From an uncultured Sphingomonadaceae bacterium (lineage in GTDB: Bacteria; Pseudomonadota; Alphaproteobacteria; Sphingomonadales; Sphingomonadaceae): DNA of 64,000 nucleotides. Made by a program: the position numbers and the translations under genes. Every line of letters starts with the position of its first letter. Positions within the stretch are counted from its first letter, which is position 1. The notes under the pieces are model-generated. The model had not been told where the DNA came from. It made no database searches and saw only the letters and a list, made by a program, of their open reading frames with translations. Below, piece by piece: positions 55,004 through 64,000 of the stretch. The stretch spans positions 2,047,404 to 2,111,403 of the forward strand of contig CANLQE010000001.1 of NCBI GenBank assembly GCA_947493215.1, given 5' to 3'.

Positions 55004-58000
55004 ATGCCCAAAAGAACTGACATAAAATCCATCCTGATCATTGGCGCCGGCCCGATTGTTATCGGACAGGCCTGCGAGTTTGATTATTCGGGGACTCAGG
55101 CGTGTAAGGCGCTGAAAGAGGAGGGGTATCGGATCATCCTGGTGAACTCCAATCCGGCGACGATCATGACCGATCCGGACATGGCGGACGCAACCTATGT
55201 CGAGCCGATTACGCCGGAAATTGTCGAGAAGATCATCGCCAAAGAGCGCCCGGATGCGGTGTTGCCGACCATGGGTGGGCAGACGGCGCTGAACACGGCG
55301 CTGACGCTCAATAAAATGGGCGTGCTCGACAAATATAATGTCCAGATGATCGGCGCGGATGCCGAAGCCATCGACAAGGCCGAAGATCGGGAAAAATTCA
55401 AGGCGGCGATGGACAAGATCGGGTTGGAAAGCCCACGTTCTGCGGTTGCGCATAGCGAAGAGCAGGCGCTGGAAATTCTCGAAGATATCGGATTGCCGGC
55501 GATTATGCGGCCCAGCTTTACCATGGGCGGCACCGGCGGCGGCGTGGCGTATAACCGCGAAGAATTCATTCATTATATCCGGACATCGCTGGAAGCCTCT
55601 CCCACCAATGAAGTGCTGATCGACGAATCGCTGATAGGCTGGAAAGAATATGAGATGGAGGTTGTGCGCGATCGTGCGGATAATTGCATCATCATCTGTT
55701 CTATCGAAAATGTTGACCCCATGGGCGTGCATACCGGCGACTCAATTACCGTTGCGCCGGCGTTGACGCTGACCGACAAAGAATATCAGATCATGCGCAA
55801 TGCTTCTTTGGCAGTTTTGCGAGAAATAGGAGTCGAAACAGGCGGTTCTAACGTACAGTTCGCAGTCAATCCGAAGGATGGGCGGCTTGTTGTTATCGAA
55901 ATGAACCCGCGGGTTTCGCGCAGTTCGGCGCTGGCGTCCAAGGCAACCGGCTTTCCGATTGCGAAGGTCGCGGCAAAACTGGCCGTTGGCTATACGCTCG
56001 ACGAGATTGATAACGACATTACCGGCGCAACACCGGCGTCATTTGAACCGACCATCGATTATGTCGTCACCAAAATCCCGCGTTTTGCCTTTGAAAAGTT
56101 TAAAGGTGCAGAACCCTTGCTTTCCACGGCGATGAAATCTGTCGGTGAAGTCATGGCGATAGGCCGGAATATCCACGAATCGCTGCAAAAGGCACTGCGC
56201 GGTCTGGAAACCGGGCTAGACGGCTTTAACAAGGTGCACGCGCTCATCGGTGCGTCGCGGGATGAGATTGCTGCTGAACTGGCCCGCGCCACGCCGGATC
56301 GGCTGCTGGTTGCCGCTCAGGCGATGCGCGAGGGTTTTAGTGATACGGAAATCTTTGACATTGCCCAATATGACCCATGGTTTCTGGCGCGTATTCGAGA
56401 AATTATCGATGCCGAGCAGGATATTTTGGACAATGGCCTGCCCAATGGCGCAGAGGCGCTTCGCAAACTCAAATCTATGGGCTTTTCCGACGAACGGTTA
56501 GCAAAACTGGCTGTGGATGCGGTGCATGTAGCTGGCGGGGCAGGGCGCGCGGTGGCTGGTGGACACGGGCTGGTTCATGACGCTGTTGCCGCCATGGCTG
56601 GTGCAACGACTGAAGCTGAGGTCCGCGCATTGCGTCACAAGCTGGGCGTGCGGCCCGTATTCAAGCGGATTGATACCTGCGCGGCGGAGTTTGAGGCCAA
56701 GACGCCCTATATGTACTCCACCTATGAAGCGCCGATTTTCGGGGAACCAGAAAATGAGGCCATGCCTTCCGATCGCCGGAAAATCGTAATTTTGGGTGGT
56801 GGTCCGAATAGAATCGGGCAGGGGATTGAGTTTGATTATTGCTGCTGTCACGCCTGTTTCGCGTTGGCCGATGCCGGTTTTGAAACGATCATGGTCAATT
56901 GTAACCCGGAAACCGTGTCTACCGATTATGATACATCGGACCGGCTCTATTTTGAGCCGCTGACGGCCGAGGATGTGCTGGAAATATTGCATGTTGAGCA
57001 GAGCAAGGGCGAATTGGTTGGGGTGATTGTCCAATTTGGCGGACAAACGCCGCTGAAATTGGCTTCTGCACTAGAAGAGGCAGGAATTCCGATCCTGGGC
57101 ACAACGCCGGATGCGATCGATCTTGCCGAAGACCGTGAACGTTTTGCGAAGCTGGTCAATGATTTAAAGCTGAAACAGCCTGAAAATGGCATGGCGCGGA
57201 CGGAAGAAGAAGCGGTGAAAATCGCGGAACGCATCGGTTATCCGGTACTGATCCGTCCGAGTTTTGTGCTTGGCGGCCGCGCGATGGAAATTGTCGACGG
57301 GCCGGCGCAACTGGAAGACTATATCAACACGGCGGTGCAGGTGTCGGGCGATAGTCCGGTGTTGGTCGACCAATATTTGCGCGATGCGGTGGAAGTCGAC
57401 GTTGACGCGATTTGCGATGGCGATGAAGTCGTCGTTTGCGGCGTTTTGCAACATATTGAAGAAGCAGGCGTCCATAGCGGCGACAGTGCCTGCACTATCC
57501 CGCCCTATAATCTCAGCGACGAAATTATTGCGGAGATGGAGCGGCAGGCCGAGGCTCTTGCATTTGGCCTGAAAGTGCGTGGTCTGATGAACATTCAATT
57601 CGCTGTGAAAGACGGCGAAGTCTATCTCATCGAAGTAAATCCGCGTGCTAGTCGTACCGTGCCGTTCGTCGCCAAGGCGATTGGCGTCCCGATTGCAAAA
57701 ATCGCCTCACGCGTGATGGCGGGCGAGAAACTGAAAGACTTGCCACCAATTGATAGGCATATCGATTATATCGCTGTGAAAGAAGCGGTCTTTCCGTTTA
57801 ATCGATTCCCGGGCATTGATCCGGTTTTATCACCGGAAATGAAGTCTACCGGCGAAGTGATGGGCATCGATAACAGCTTTGCGATTGCTTTTGGCAAGGC
57901 GCAATTGGGCGCAAATAACATTTTGCCTGATGGCGGGACGCTGTTCGTTTCTGTGAAAGAAACTGACAAGAAGGTCATCGAGCCAGCGGCGCGCTTGGCC

Positions 58001-58339
58001 GAGAAACTGGGCTTCAAGATTATAGCGACCAGCGGAACTGCCGATTATCTGACCGATAAGGGCATTGCGGTGACGAAGGTTAATAAAGTGGCTGAGGGAC
58101 GTCCGCATATTGTCGACCGGATTATCGACGGCGACGTTGATCTGATTTTCAACACGACTGAGGGTTGGCAGTCGCTAAAAGACTCCAAATCGATCCGGGC
58201 GGGGGCCTTGAATGGCAAGATTCCTTCCTACACAACTGCCACAGCTAGCGTCGCAGCGATGGAGGCAATTGCGGCCATGCGTGACGAGACTCTTGAAGTT
58301 CGTGCGCTTCAGTCTTATTATAAGTCTTCGCAGACTTAA
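55004..58339 (+). CDS. carB: Carbamoyl-phosphate synthase large subunit
   Basis: A 1111-residue enzyme made of two homologous ATP-grasp halves: [26 protein letters not shown] at the start of the first and [22 protein letters not shown] at the start of the second, then a C-terminal MGS-like allosteric domain ([17 protein letters not shown]). It makes carbamoyl phosphate for pyrimidine and arginine synthesis. Start ATG at 55004 ([11 protein letters not shown]); the open frame upstream runs over the unknown gene. Confidence 0.97.
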   Translation: MPKRTDIKSILIIGAGPIVIGQACEFDYSGTQACKALKEEGYRIILVNSNPATIMTDPDMADATYVEPITPEIVEKIIAKERPDAVLPTMGGQTALNTALTLNKMGVLDKYNVQMIGADAEAIDKAEDREKFKAAMDKIGLESPRSAVAHSEEQALEILEDIGLPAIMRPSFTMGGTGGGVAYNREEFIHYIRTSLEASPTNEVLIDESLIGWKEYEMEVVRDRADNCIIICSIENVDPMGVHTGDSITVAPALTLTDKEYQIMRNASLAVLREIGVETGGSNVQFAVNPKDGRLVVIEMNPRVSRSSALASKATGFPIAKVAAKLAVGYTLDEIDNDITGATPASFEPTIDYVVTKIPRFAFEKFKGAEPLLSTAMKSVGEVMAIGRNIHESLQKALRGLETGLDGFNKVHALIGASRDEIAAELARATPDRLLVAAQAMREGFSDTEIFDIAQYDPWFLARIREIIDAEQDILDNGLPNGAEALRKLKSMGFSDERLAKLAVDAVHVAGGAGRAVAGGHGLVHDAVAAMAGATTEAEVRALRHKLGVRPVFKRIDTCAAEFEAKTPYMYSTYEAPIFGEPENEAMPSDRRKIVILGGGPNRIGQGIEFDYCCCHACFALADAGFETIMVNCNPETVSTDYDTSDRLYFEPLTAEDVLEILHVEQSKGELVGVIVQFGGQTPLKLASALEEAGIPILGTTPDAIDLAEDRERFAKLVNDLKLKQPENGMARTEEEAVKIAERIGYPVLIRPSFVLGGRAMEIVDGPAQLEDYINTAVQVSGDSPVLVDQYLRDAVEVDVDAICDGDEVVVCGVLQHIEEAGVHSGDSACTIPPYNLSDEIIAEMERQAEALAFGLKVRGLMNIQFAVKDGEVYLIEVNPRASRTVPFVAKAIGVPIAKIASRVMAGEKLKDLPPIDRHIDYIAVKEAVFPFNRFPGIDPVLSPEMKSTGEVMGIDNSFAIAFGKAQLGANNILPDGGTLFVSVKETDKKVIEPAARLAEKLGFKIIATSGTADYLTDKGIAVTKVNKVAEGRPHIVDRIIDGDVDLIFNTTEGWQSLKDSKSIRAGALNGKIPSYTTATASVAAMEAIAAMRDETLEVRALQSYYKSSQT

Positions 58340-58454
58340 TTCCCGACAATCTGTCACACTGCGGGCGAGCCTTCACAGGGAGGGGCGCCGGAAACCTATT
58401 TTTGACACAGCGGCTTACGAAAACCGCTGCGAATACGAAGAAGAAAGGCCAAAA

Positions 58455-58928
58455 ATGGCTGTAGAAAAAGTACCGATGCTGGCCGAAGGTCATGCCATGT
58501 TGGAAGCCGAGTTAAAGGCGCTTAAAGAAGAGCGGCCCCTTATTGTCGATGCGATCGAAGAAGCACGCGCGCATGGTGATCTGTCGGAAAATGCCGAATA
58601 TCACGCCGCGAAAGAGCGTCAGGGCCAGGTTGAAGCAACGCTTGCTGACATCGAAGACAAGTTGAGCCGGGCGCAGGTGATCGATCCGACGACCTTGTCG
58701 GGCGATAAAGCTGTATTTGGCGCAACGTTGACCTTGCTCGACGAGGATGACAAGCCGATAAAATATCAGTTGGTTGGTCAGGCGGAAGCAGACGCAAAGG
58801 TCGGCAAGATCAGTTATAACAGCCCCATCGGCCGCGCTTTTATCGGCCGCAGCGTGGGCGAAGAGATTGAAGTCACTGTGCCATCAGGCGACAAATTTTA
58901 TCTCCTCGAAAAAATCGAGTTTATCTGA
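58455..58928 (+). CDS. greA: Transcription elongation factor GreA
   Basis: A 157-residue GreA with an N-terminal coiled coil (about 10-75; [38 protein letters not shown] with the acidic tip Asp and Glu) and a C-terminal FKBP-like domain ending [10 protein letters not shown]. It stimulates RNA cleavage in backtracked polymerase. Start ATG at 58455 with AGG upstream. A six-pair hairpin (58408-58413 with 58424-58429) lies in the carB-greA gap but has no T-tract. Confidence 0.96.
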   Translation: MAVEKVPMLAEGHAMLEAELKALKEERPLIVDAIEEARAHGDLSENAEYHAAKERQGQVEATLADIEDKLSRAQVIDPTTLSGDKAVFGATLTLLDEDDKPIKYQLVGQAEADAKVGKISYNSPIGRAFIGRSVGEEIEVTVPSGDKFYLLEKIEFI

Positions 58929-58934
58929 TTTGAT

Positions 58935-59576
58935 ATGAACCTGCCGAACGGAAAACTAACCAACGGGCTGGTCATCGCCAATGCTGTGATCTTCCTGTTG
59001 CTCTGGATTTCCGGATTGGAGCAAGATGCCATCCTGCGCGGAGGCTTTTTCCCGATCCGATTGGGTGAAGGGATTCCCGAGTTCGAGACTATTAGCGGGA
59101 TGGTGCCAGCATGGCTGACACCGATGACTTCGGCTTTTCTGCATGGTGGGTTGATGCATATCGGTTTTAATATGCTGATGCTGATCTTTTGTGGTCGTTT
59201 TGTGGAGCAGGCTTTGGGCGCGCAGCTTATGGCTGTTCTCTACGTGGTTGGCGCTTATGCCGCGTCGCTGACGGAATTCGCGTTTAACAGCCAATCCGTA
59301 ATCCCGGTTGTCGGAGCAAGTGGCGCAATCTCGGCAATATTGGGCGCTTACGCACTGTTATTCGCGCGCAATGATGTGAAGCCGGTTGGCCCATTTCCAG
59401 GTTATGTCGTGCGGATTGCGTGGCTAACGCTTGCTTGGATTGGTATCCAGCTGATGATCGGGATAGCGACGCGCGGCAGCCTAAACGGCATCGCGATTTT
59501 TGCCCATATCGGCGGATTTGTGGCTGGATTGGTCCTGACGCGGCCGCTGCTTCAATGGCGTTTTAAAAACGCTTAG
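58935..59576 (+). CDS. Rhomboid family intramembrane serine protease
   Basis: A 213-residue, six-helix membrane protein. The oxyanion-side HGGLMHIGFNM, the nucleophile in VGASGAISAILG (GxSG) and the catalytic His in FAHIGGFVAGL are all in place, so it should be active. Substrate unknown. It begins six bases after greA and probably shares its transcript. Confidence 0.88.
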   Translation: MNLPNGKLTNGLVIANAVIFLLLWISGLEQDAILRGGFFPIRLGEGIPEFETISGMVPAWLTPMTSAFLHGGLMHIGFNMLMLIFCGRFVEQALGAQLMAVLYVVGAYAASLTEFAFNSQSVIPVVGASGAISAILGAYALLFARNDVKPVGPFPGYVVRIAWLTLAWIGIQLMIGIATRGSLNGIAIFAHIGGFVAGLVLTRPLLQWRFKNA

Positions 59577-59585
59577 CCGCGCGAA

Positions 59586-59819
59586 TCAATCTTCTTCCGG
59601 CAGTTCGGGTTCGAGTATCTTGTGCATGTGCACGATGACATATTTCATCTCGGCATCATCAACCGTGCGCTGGGCGTTGGAACGCCAGACATCTTCGGCT
59701 TCTTCGTAACTGGGATAAACACCAACAAGATCAATCTGACTCAAGTTTTCATAATCTAGTCCGCGCGGATCTTTGACTCTTCCGCCCATTACCAGATGCA
59801 TTTTGCTACGCTCGCTCAT
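59586..59819 (-). CDS. DUF4170 family protein
   Basis: A 77-residue protein typical of this short alphaproteobacterial family: HLVMGGRVKDPRGLDY, LVGVYPSYEEAEDVWRSNAQRTVDDAEMKYVIVHMHKILEP. No function known. It converges on the rhomboid gene with nine bases between and lies just downstream of the membrane-protein set at 59839-61699. Confidence 0.85.
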   Translation of the reverse strand: MSERSKMHLVMGGRVKDPRGLDYENLSQIDLVGVYPSYEEAEDVWRSNAQRTVDDAEMKYVIVHMHKILEPELPEED

Positions 59820-59838
59820 AGGTGCCCCGTTCTATAGG

Positions 59839-60375
59839 TTACTTACCGGATTTATCCGATTTTACCGCATCACCAGCGGCTTCGGCGGCGCTCTTAGCAG
59901 CTTCGGCGGCTTTGCCAAGCAGATCTTTAATCTGATCCTGAACGCTGTCCTTGCTCAAGCCGAGATTTTCAATCTGTTCTTGGCCGGCCTCTTTTGCAGC
60001 GCCATAAGCTTTCTTAGCCGTTTCGTTGATTTTTTTGCCTGCTCCGCCAACATATTTGGTTTCCGCTTTGCTTTTGGGAAGCAAGGCTCCGACCAAAGCG
60101 CCTAGCGCCAAACCTCCAGCGACAACCGCCAATGGACTTTTGGTGATGGTCTCTTCTGATTTGTGTGCGGCAGTTTTTGCCATTTGTCTGGTGGCAGCAA
60201 CGCCCTCGGCAGCCTTTGCTTTGCCATCGCCCAGCAGCGCGGCTGCCCGCTCTTTGCTTTCGGATATTTTTTCCAGCGCAATGCCAGTCCCTTCACCCGC
60301 TTTTTCCTTGGCAATTTCAAGCCGTTCCCGGGACGCTGCACGGGCCTTGTCGATATTGTCTGATAATTTACTCAT
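59839..60375 (-). CDS. YqjD/DUF883-like helical membrane-associated protein
   Basis: A 178-residue Ala/Lys/Glu-rich protein: long amphipathic helices (about 1-75), a Gly/Ala-rich hydrophobic segment (SPLAVVAGGLALGALVGALLP, about 79-99) and a second helix (about 105-170, rich in AAKSAAEAAG). The GGxxLGxLxG segment is the membrane anchor typical of ElaB/YqjD proteins, which bind ribosomes at the membrane in E. coli. GAGGAG precedes the ATG. It lies three bases after the DUF3618 gene. Confidence 0.7.
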   Translation of the reverse strand: MSKLSDNIDKARAASRERLEIAKEKAGEGTGIALEKISESKERAAALLGDGKAKAAEGVAATRQMAKTAAHKSEETITKSPLAVVAGGLALGALVGALLPKSKAETKYVGGAGKKINETAKKAYGAAKEAGQEQIENLGLSKDSVQDQIKDLLGKAAEAAKSAAEAAGDAVKSDKSGK

Positions 60376-60378
60376 GGC

Positions 60379-60705
60379 TCACTCCTCAGCATCATTTTTT
60401 TCAGAGCCATCATCTTCGGCCCGGCGATTGGCAAAATAGTTGGTCAGCGGTTTGCGCAGCGCTATCAAAGCCGCAGCAGCTGCGACGGAGGCAACTTTTC
60501 CGGGATTATCTTTAACCCCTTGCAACGCACTTTCACTGGTTTTCTGAACCCGGTCCAGGGCTTTGTCTTTCGCTTCTTGAATAAGATTGGCTGGCCGCAA
60601 ACGCTCTTTCGTTTGGGAAATATCTTCCTTCAAACTCTCTCGCGCCTCGTTCTTTTCAATAGCAAGGCTGCGGAGTTTGAATATATCGTCATTTTTCTGG
60701 TTCAT
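60379..60705 (-). CDS. DUF3618-like protein
   Basis: A 108-residue protein: a charged N-terminal helix (ARESLKEDISQTKERLRPANL, the DUF3618-type 'ETR.L..t...l' segment), an amphipathic helix and a hydrophobic stretch (VASVAAAAALIALRKPL) that may be a membrane anchor, ending acidic. It overlaps the holin-X gene by four bases. Confidence 0.7.
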   Translation of the reverse strand: MNQKNDDIFKLRSLAIEKNEARESLKEDISQTKERLRPANLIQEAKDKALDRVQKTSESALQGVKDNPGKVASVAAAAALIALRKPLTNYFANRRAEDDGSEKNDAEE

Positions 60706-61112
60706 TGGTCGTTTTCATCCAAAGGTAGTTTACGCGCCCGTTTTATTGCCATGTTCAGCAGGACTGTTGTCACAAGCAAAGCGCTTCCGGTCAACAGTCC
60801 CGTTGCCGCGACCGGTCCCCAATAGTGCGATAATATCAACAATATTCCCAATATCAGTGCAACCGCGCCGGTCACTCCGACTATGATAGCCACACTGAAT
60901 AGAAGCAATACGGTTTTGGTCGCTGCCATATTGACAGACAATTTCACTCGATAATATTCGATTTCCGCTTGCGCCAGATTTCGGACATCATCGAGGAGAT
61001 TGCTGACCTGCGATGGTATCGATTCTTCTTCCGCAACGGGCACAGTAGATGGCACGGCCTCGCTGTCACCTGATGATGACTGATCTTCTATGGCCACAGT
61101 CTTATTGTCCAA
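60702..61112 (-). CDS. Holin-X (superfamily III) phage-holin-like membrane protein
   Basis: A 136-residue protein of the actinobacterial holin-X family, found widely on bacterial chromosomes: an acidic N terminus, a helix VSNLLDDVRNLAQAEIEYYRVKL, two membrane segments (about 67-93 and 96-118) and a basic end. Lysis is not implied; the family usually sits with DUF883 and DUF3618 genes, as here. No ATG exists: TTG at 61112 or GTG five codons later must serve. Confidence 0.75.
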   Translation of the reverse strand: MDNKTVAIEDQSSSGDSEAVPSTVPVAEEESIPSQVSNLLDDVRNLAQAEIEYYRVKLSVNMAATKTVLLLFSVAIIVGVTGAVALILGILLILSHYWGPVAATGLLTGSALLVTTVLLNMAIKRARKLPLDENDQ

Positions 61113-61156
61113 AATCCATAACCCATCTTGATCAACCCGGATTGGCGGTAAGCGCT

Positions 61157-61699
61157 CTAGCTGCGATCGTCCGTCCCGGACTTGATCAAGCGAGAGATAA
61201 GCAGGCCAACCACGGCTGCTGCGCCGATTGCTACTGCTGGTTTCTTGCGCACAAATTCCCGTGCGTCTTCGACCATAGTGTCGACATCCTTGGCGTTCAC
61301 CTTCTCTGCAAAGGATGAGACGGCATCTGCGGCTGAGCGGGCATAGTCGCCATATTTTTCACCGACATTCTCATCAATGGTTTTGGCGCTATTTTCAATC
61401 ATCTCGCTTAAAGTGCCAATAGCTTCACCGGCTTTGGCTTTTCCGTCATTTGCGGTTGATCGTGCCTTGTTGATTGCCCGGTCTTTGATATCTGCGCCCG
61501 CGTTTGATTTCGATGCGGCCGCGCGTGTCGCTCCGGCTTTTAGGGGAGCCGACGGTTTGGGGGTTGATGTTTTTTTCGCAGCCGTTTTTTTCGCTGCCGG
61601 TTTCCGTGTAGCAGGTTTCCGGGCAGTAGGTTTTTTCGCAGCTGCCTTTTTGGCTGGTGCTTTGCGAGCAGTTGGTTTCTTTTCCTGATCGACGGCCAT
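61157..61699 (-). CDS. DUF883-like protein with histone H1-like lysine/alanine tail
   Basis: A 180-residue protein in two parts. Residues 1-65 are a Lys/Ala/Pro/Thr-rich tail with repeats such as AKKPTARKPATRKPAAKK, like histone H1-type bacterial tails. Residues 66-180 are amphipathic helices ending in a hydrophobic anchor (KKPAVAIGAAAVVGLLISRLIKSG). DNA or ribosome binding by the tail at the membrane is inference. GAGGAAGGA precedes the ATG. It is the first gene of the minus-strand set. Confidence 0.75.
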   Translation of the reverse strand: MAVDQEKKPTARKAPAKKAAAKKPTARKPATRKPAAKKTAAKKTSTPKPSAPLKAGATRAAASKSNAGADIKDRAINKARSTANDGKAKAGEAIGTLSEMIENSAKTIDENVGEKYGDYARSAADAVSSFAEKVNAKDVDTMVEDAREFVRKKPAVAIGAAAVVGLLISRLIKSGTDDRS

Positions 61700-61872
61700 G
61701 TTTAAAATTCCTTCCTCAAAACCCTTGCCAAGCTAATTGACTGACAATCCTGCCAATCGGTCTTTCCCTTTAAAACAGATGGTGCCTAATCCCTATGATT
61801 CAAGGGGAAATTACCAAATTGCCGCCATCAATGATACAGCTGATGATTGCCACAAGCCTATCATATCGATAA

Positions 61873-63189
<1,317 letters not shown>

Positions 63190-63292
63190 TCCCGGCGCGA
63201 ATAAGAGGCAGTTTAGCGGTTTAAAACGGGCTATTTGAAATAAAAGTGTTAATGCGCTTGCCAGCGAATCAATATTCTGATTCAAGAGGATT

Positions 63293-63604
63293 ATGGCTCA
63301 CAAAGAGAAAATTGGTGGTTTGATCAAAGCGGCGCTTGGCCCCGGCTTTGCGCTGCTAACTTTGCTCGCCATTGCGGGCTATGCTGTGCTTGGCCCTACC
63401 GGTGTATTGGCGTGGGGCGAATATCGGGCGGCATTGGATGAGCGCGGCACCCAGCTTGCCGCTCTTGAGACTGAGCGCGATGCATTGAAAAATCGGGTAA
63501 AACTTCTCGATCCCGATGGTGCGGATCCCGACTTGGTAGGCGAATTGCTTCGTAAGGAAGGTAATTTTGTGCACCCGGACGAGATTATCGTCCCGCTTAA
63601 ATAG
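63293..63604 (+). CDS. ftsB: Cell division protein FtsB (septum formation initiator)
   Basis: A 103-residue bitopic protein: a short cytoplasmic N terminus, one membrane helix (about 14-38), a coiled coil (about 45-72, DERGTQLAALETERDALKNRV) and a C-terminal ...DPDLVGELLRKEGNFVHPDEII typical of FtsB/DivIC. It forms the divisome FtsQ-B-L core. GAGGAT precedes the ATG. Position between eno and pdhA is common in alphaproteobacteria. Confidence 0.9.
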   Translation: MAHKEKIGGLIKAALGPGFALLTLLAIAGYAVLGPTGVLAWGEYRAALDERGTQLAALETERDALKNRVKLLDPDGADPDLVGELLRKEGNFVHPDEIIVPLK

Positions 63605-63716
63605 CATCCCTGACATCTCCTGACTTTTTGTAGGCTTTTCCGACGTATAAGGCATTGGAATCTGATCTTATCTGTTTATGGTATCGCAGAACCAAAAAAC
63701 ACAGGAAGATGCAAGC

Positions 63717-64000
63717 GTGGCAAAGTCTCCCCAGAAAGCCTCACCAAAAGCAAAAACCCCAGCTAAACGGGTATCAAAATCAGCCCCGAAAAAAGCGCCA
63801 GCGCGAGCGCCCAGTCGTTTGCCTGTTTTGAAAACACCAATCTACAAGGCCAACAAAGCCGAGTTGATGGAGTTTTATGAACAAATGTTGCTCATCCGAA
63901 GGTTTGAGGAAAAAGCTGGGCAGCTTTACGGTCTAGGTCTGGTCGGTGGCTTTTGCCATTTGTACATCGGTCAAGAAGCTGTTGTCACAGGTTTGCAGTC
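63717..64000 (+). CDS. pdhA: Pyruvate dehydrogenase E1 alpha subunit, N-terminal part (partial)
   Basis: The gene runs off the right edge after about 95 codons. Behind a Lys/Ala/Pro-rich tail of some 35 residues comes the typical E1-alpha start: ELMEFYEQMLLIRRFEEKAGQLYGLG and GFCHLYIGQEAVVTGLQ. With the beta subunit it decarboxylates pyruvate. I prefer the GTG at 63717, which has AGGAAG eight bases ahead, over the in-frame ATG at 63678, which has no such site. Confidence 0.9.
   Translation, partial: MAKSPQKASPKAKTPAKRVSKSAPKKAPARAPSRLPVLKTPIYKANKAELMEFYEQMLLIRRFEEKAGQLYGLGLVGGFCHLYIGQEAVVTGLQ

Noticed and set aside
58408-58429. Hairpin between carB and greA with a perfect TTGACA just before it
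   Set aside because: No T-tract for termination, and no -10 hexamer at 16-18 bases from TTGACA, so neither terminator nor promoter is supported.

Overview
The window is a gene-dense chromosomal stretch (GC in the low fifties by eye) of an alphaproteobacterium, most likely a marine-type member of the Sphingomonadales. The evidence is the gene content and order: a DivL-type pseudokinase heading a divL-tsaE-amgK-murU-addB-addA-trxA block, DUF4170, SdhE next to mfd and recG, yqeY-dnaG-rpoD, and ftsB followed by pdhA after eno. I see no rRNA, CRISPR array, prophage, integrase or insertion sequence. There is one tRNA (Asn).

Layout. 1-2160: end of pyrG, a Crp-family regulator with its own Crp-like site, a convergent small heat-shock gene with a likely ROSE-type RNA thermometer, and a candidate small RNA ending in a strong terminator. 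2160-12490: lolC-lolD lipoprotein export, glutathione peroxidase, dnaE, an acyl-CoA synthetase, then on the minus strand kynA, a radical SAM protein and moaB. 12600-24000: the divL-to-trxA cluster, mostly with overlapping or nearly abutting genes. 24000-26920 (minus): inositol-phosphatase family protein, a GST fused to a small beta-rich tail, argJ. 27000-30900: a small secreted protein, secA and a TauE/SafE permease. 30970-32880 (minus): tRNA-Asn, nadK, moaA. 33080-43000: a GGDEF/EAL protein, mfd-sdhE opposite recG, PilZ, tyrS. 42680-48000: DOMON-like protein and NamZ-like muramidase, small unknown proteins, a CoxE-type VWA protein with its MoxR ATPase, and an unknown protein. 48145-52880 (minus): yqeY, unknown gene, dnaG, rpoD. 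53030-59580: carA, RraB-like gene, unknown membrane protein, carB, greA, rhomboid protease. 59580-61700 (minus): DUF4170 and a four-gene set of small membrane/helical proteins (YqjD/DUF883-like, DUF3618, holin-X, H1-tailed DUF883). 61900-64000: eno, ftsB and the start of pdhA.

How genes work together. AmgK and MurU form the short MurNAc recycling route to UDP-MurNAc, and the NamZ-like enzyme at 43226 could supply MurNAc. AddA and AddB form one helicase-nuclease. The EAL protein and the PilZ protein would respectively degrade and sense c-di-GMP. CoxE-like and MoxR proteins form a chaperone-type pair.

The best candidates for something unusual are small and local: the ROSE-like leader of the Hsp20 gene, the candidate small RNA at about 1835-2015, two low-GC unknown genes spliced by start/stop overlaps into essential operons (yqeY-X-dnaG and carA-rraB-X-carB), and the H1-like tail on a membrane-anchored DUF883 protein. 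I found no large undescribed multi-gene system. All calls come from reading the sequence; no database search was run.
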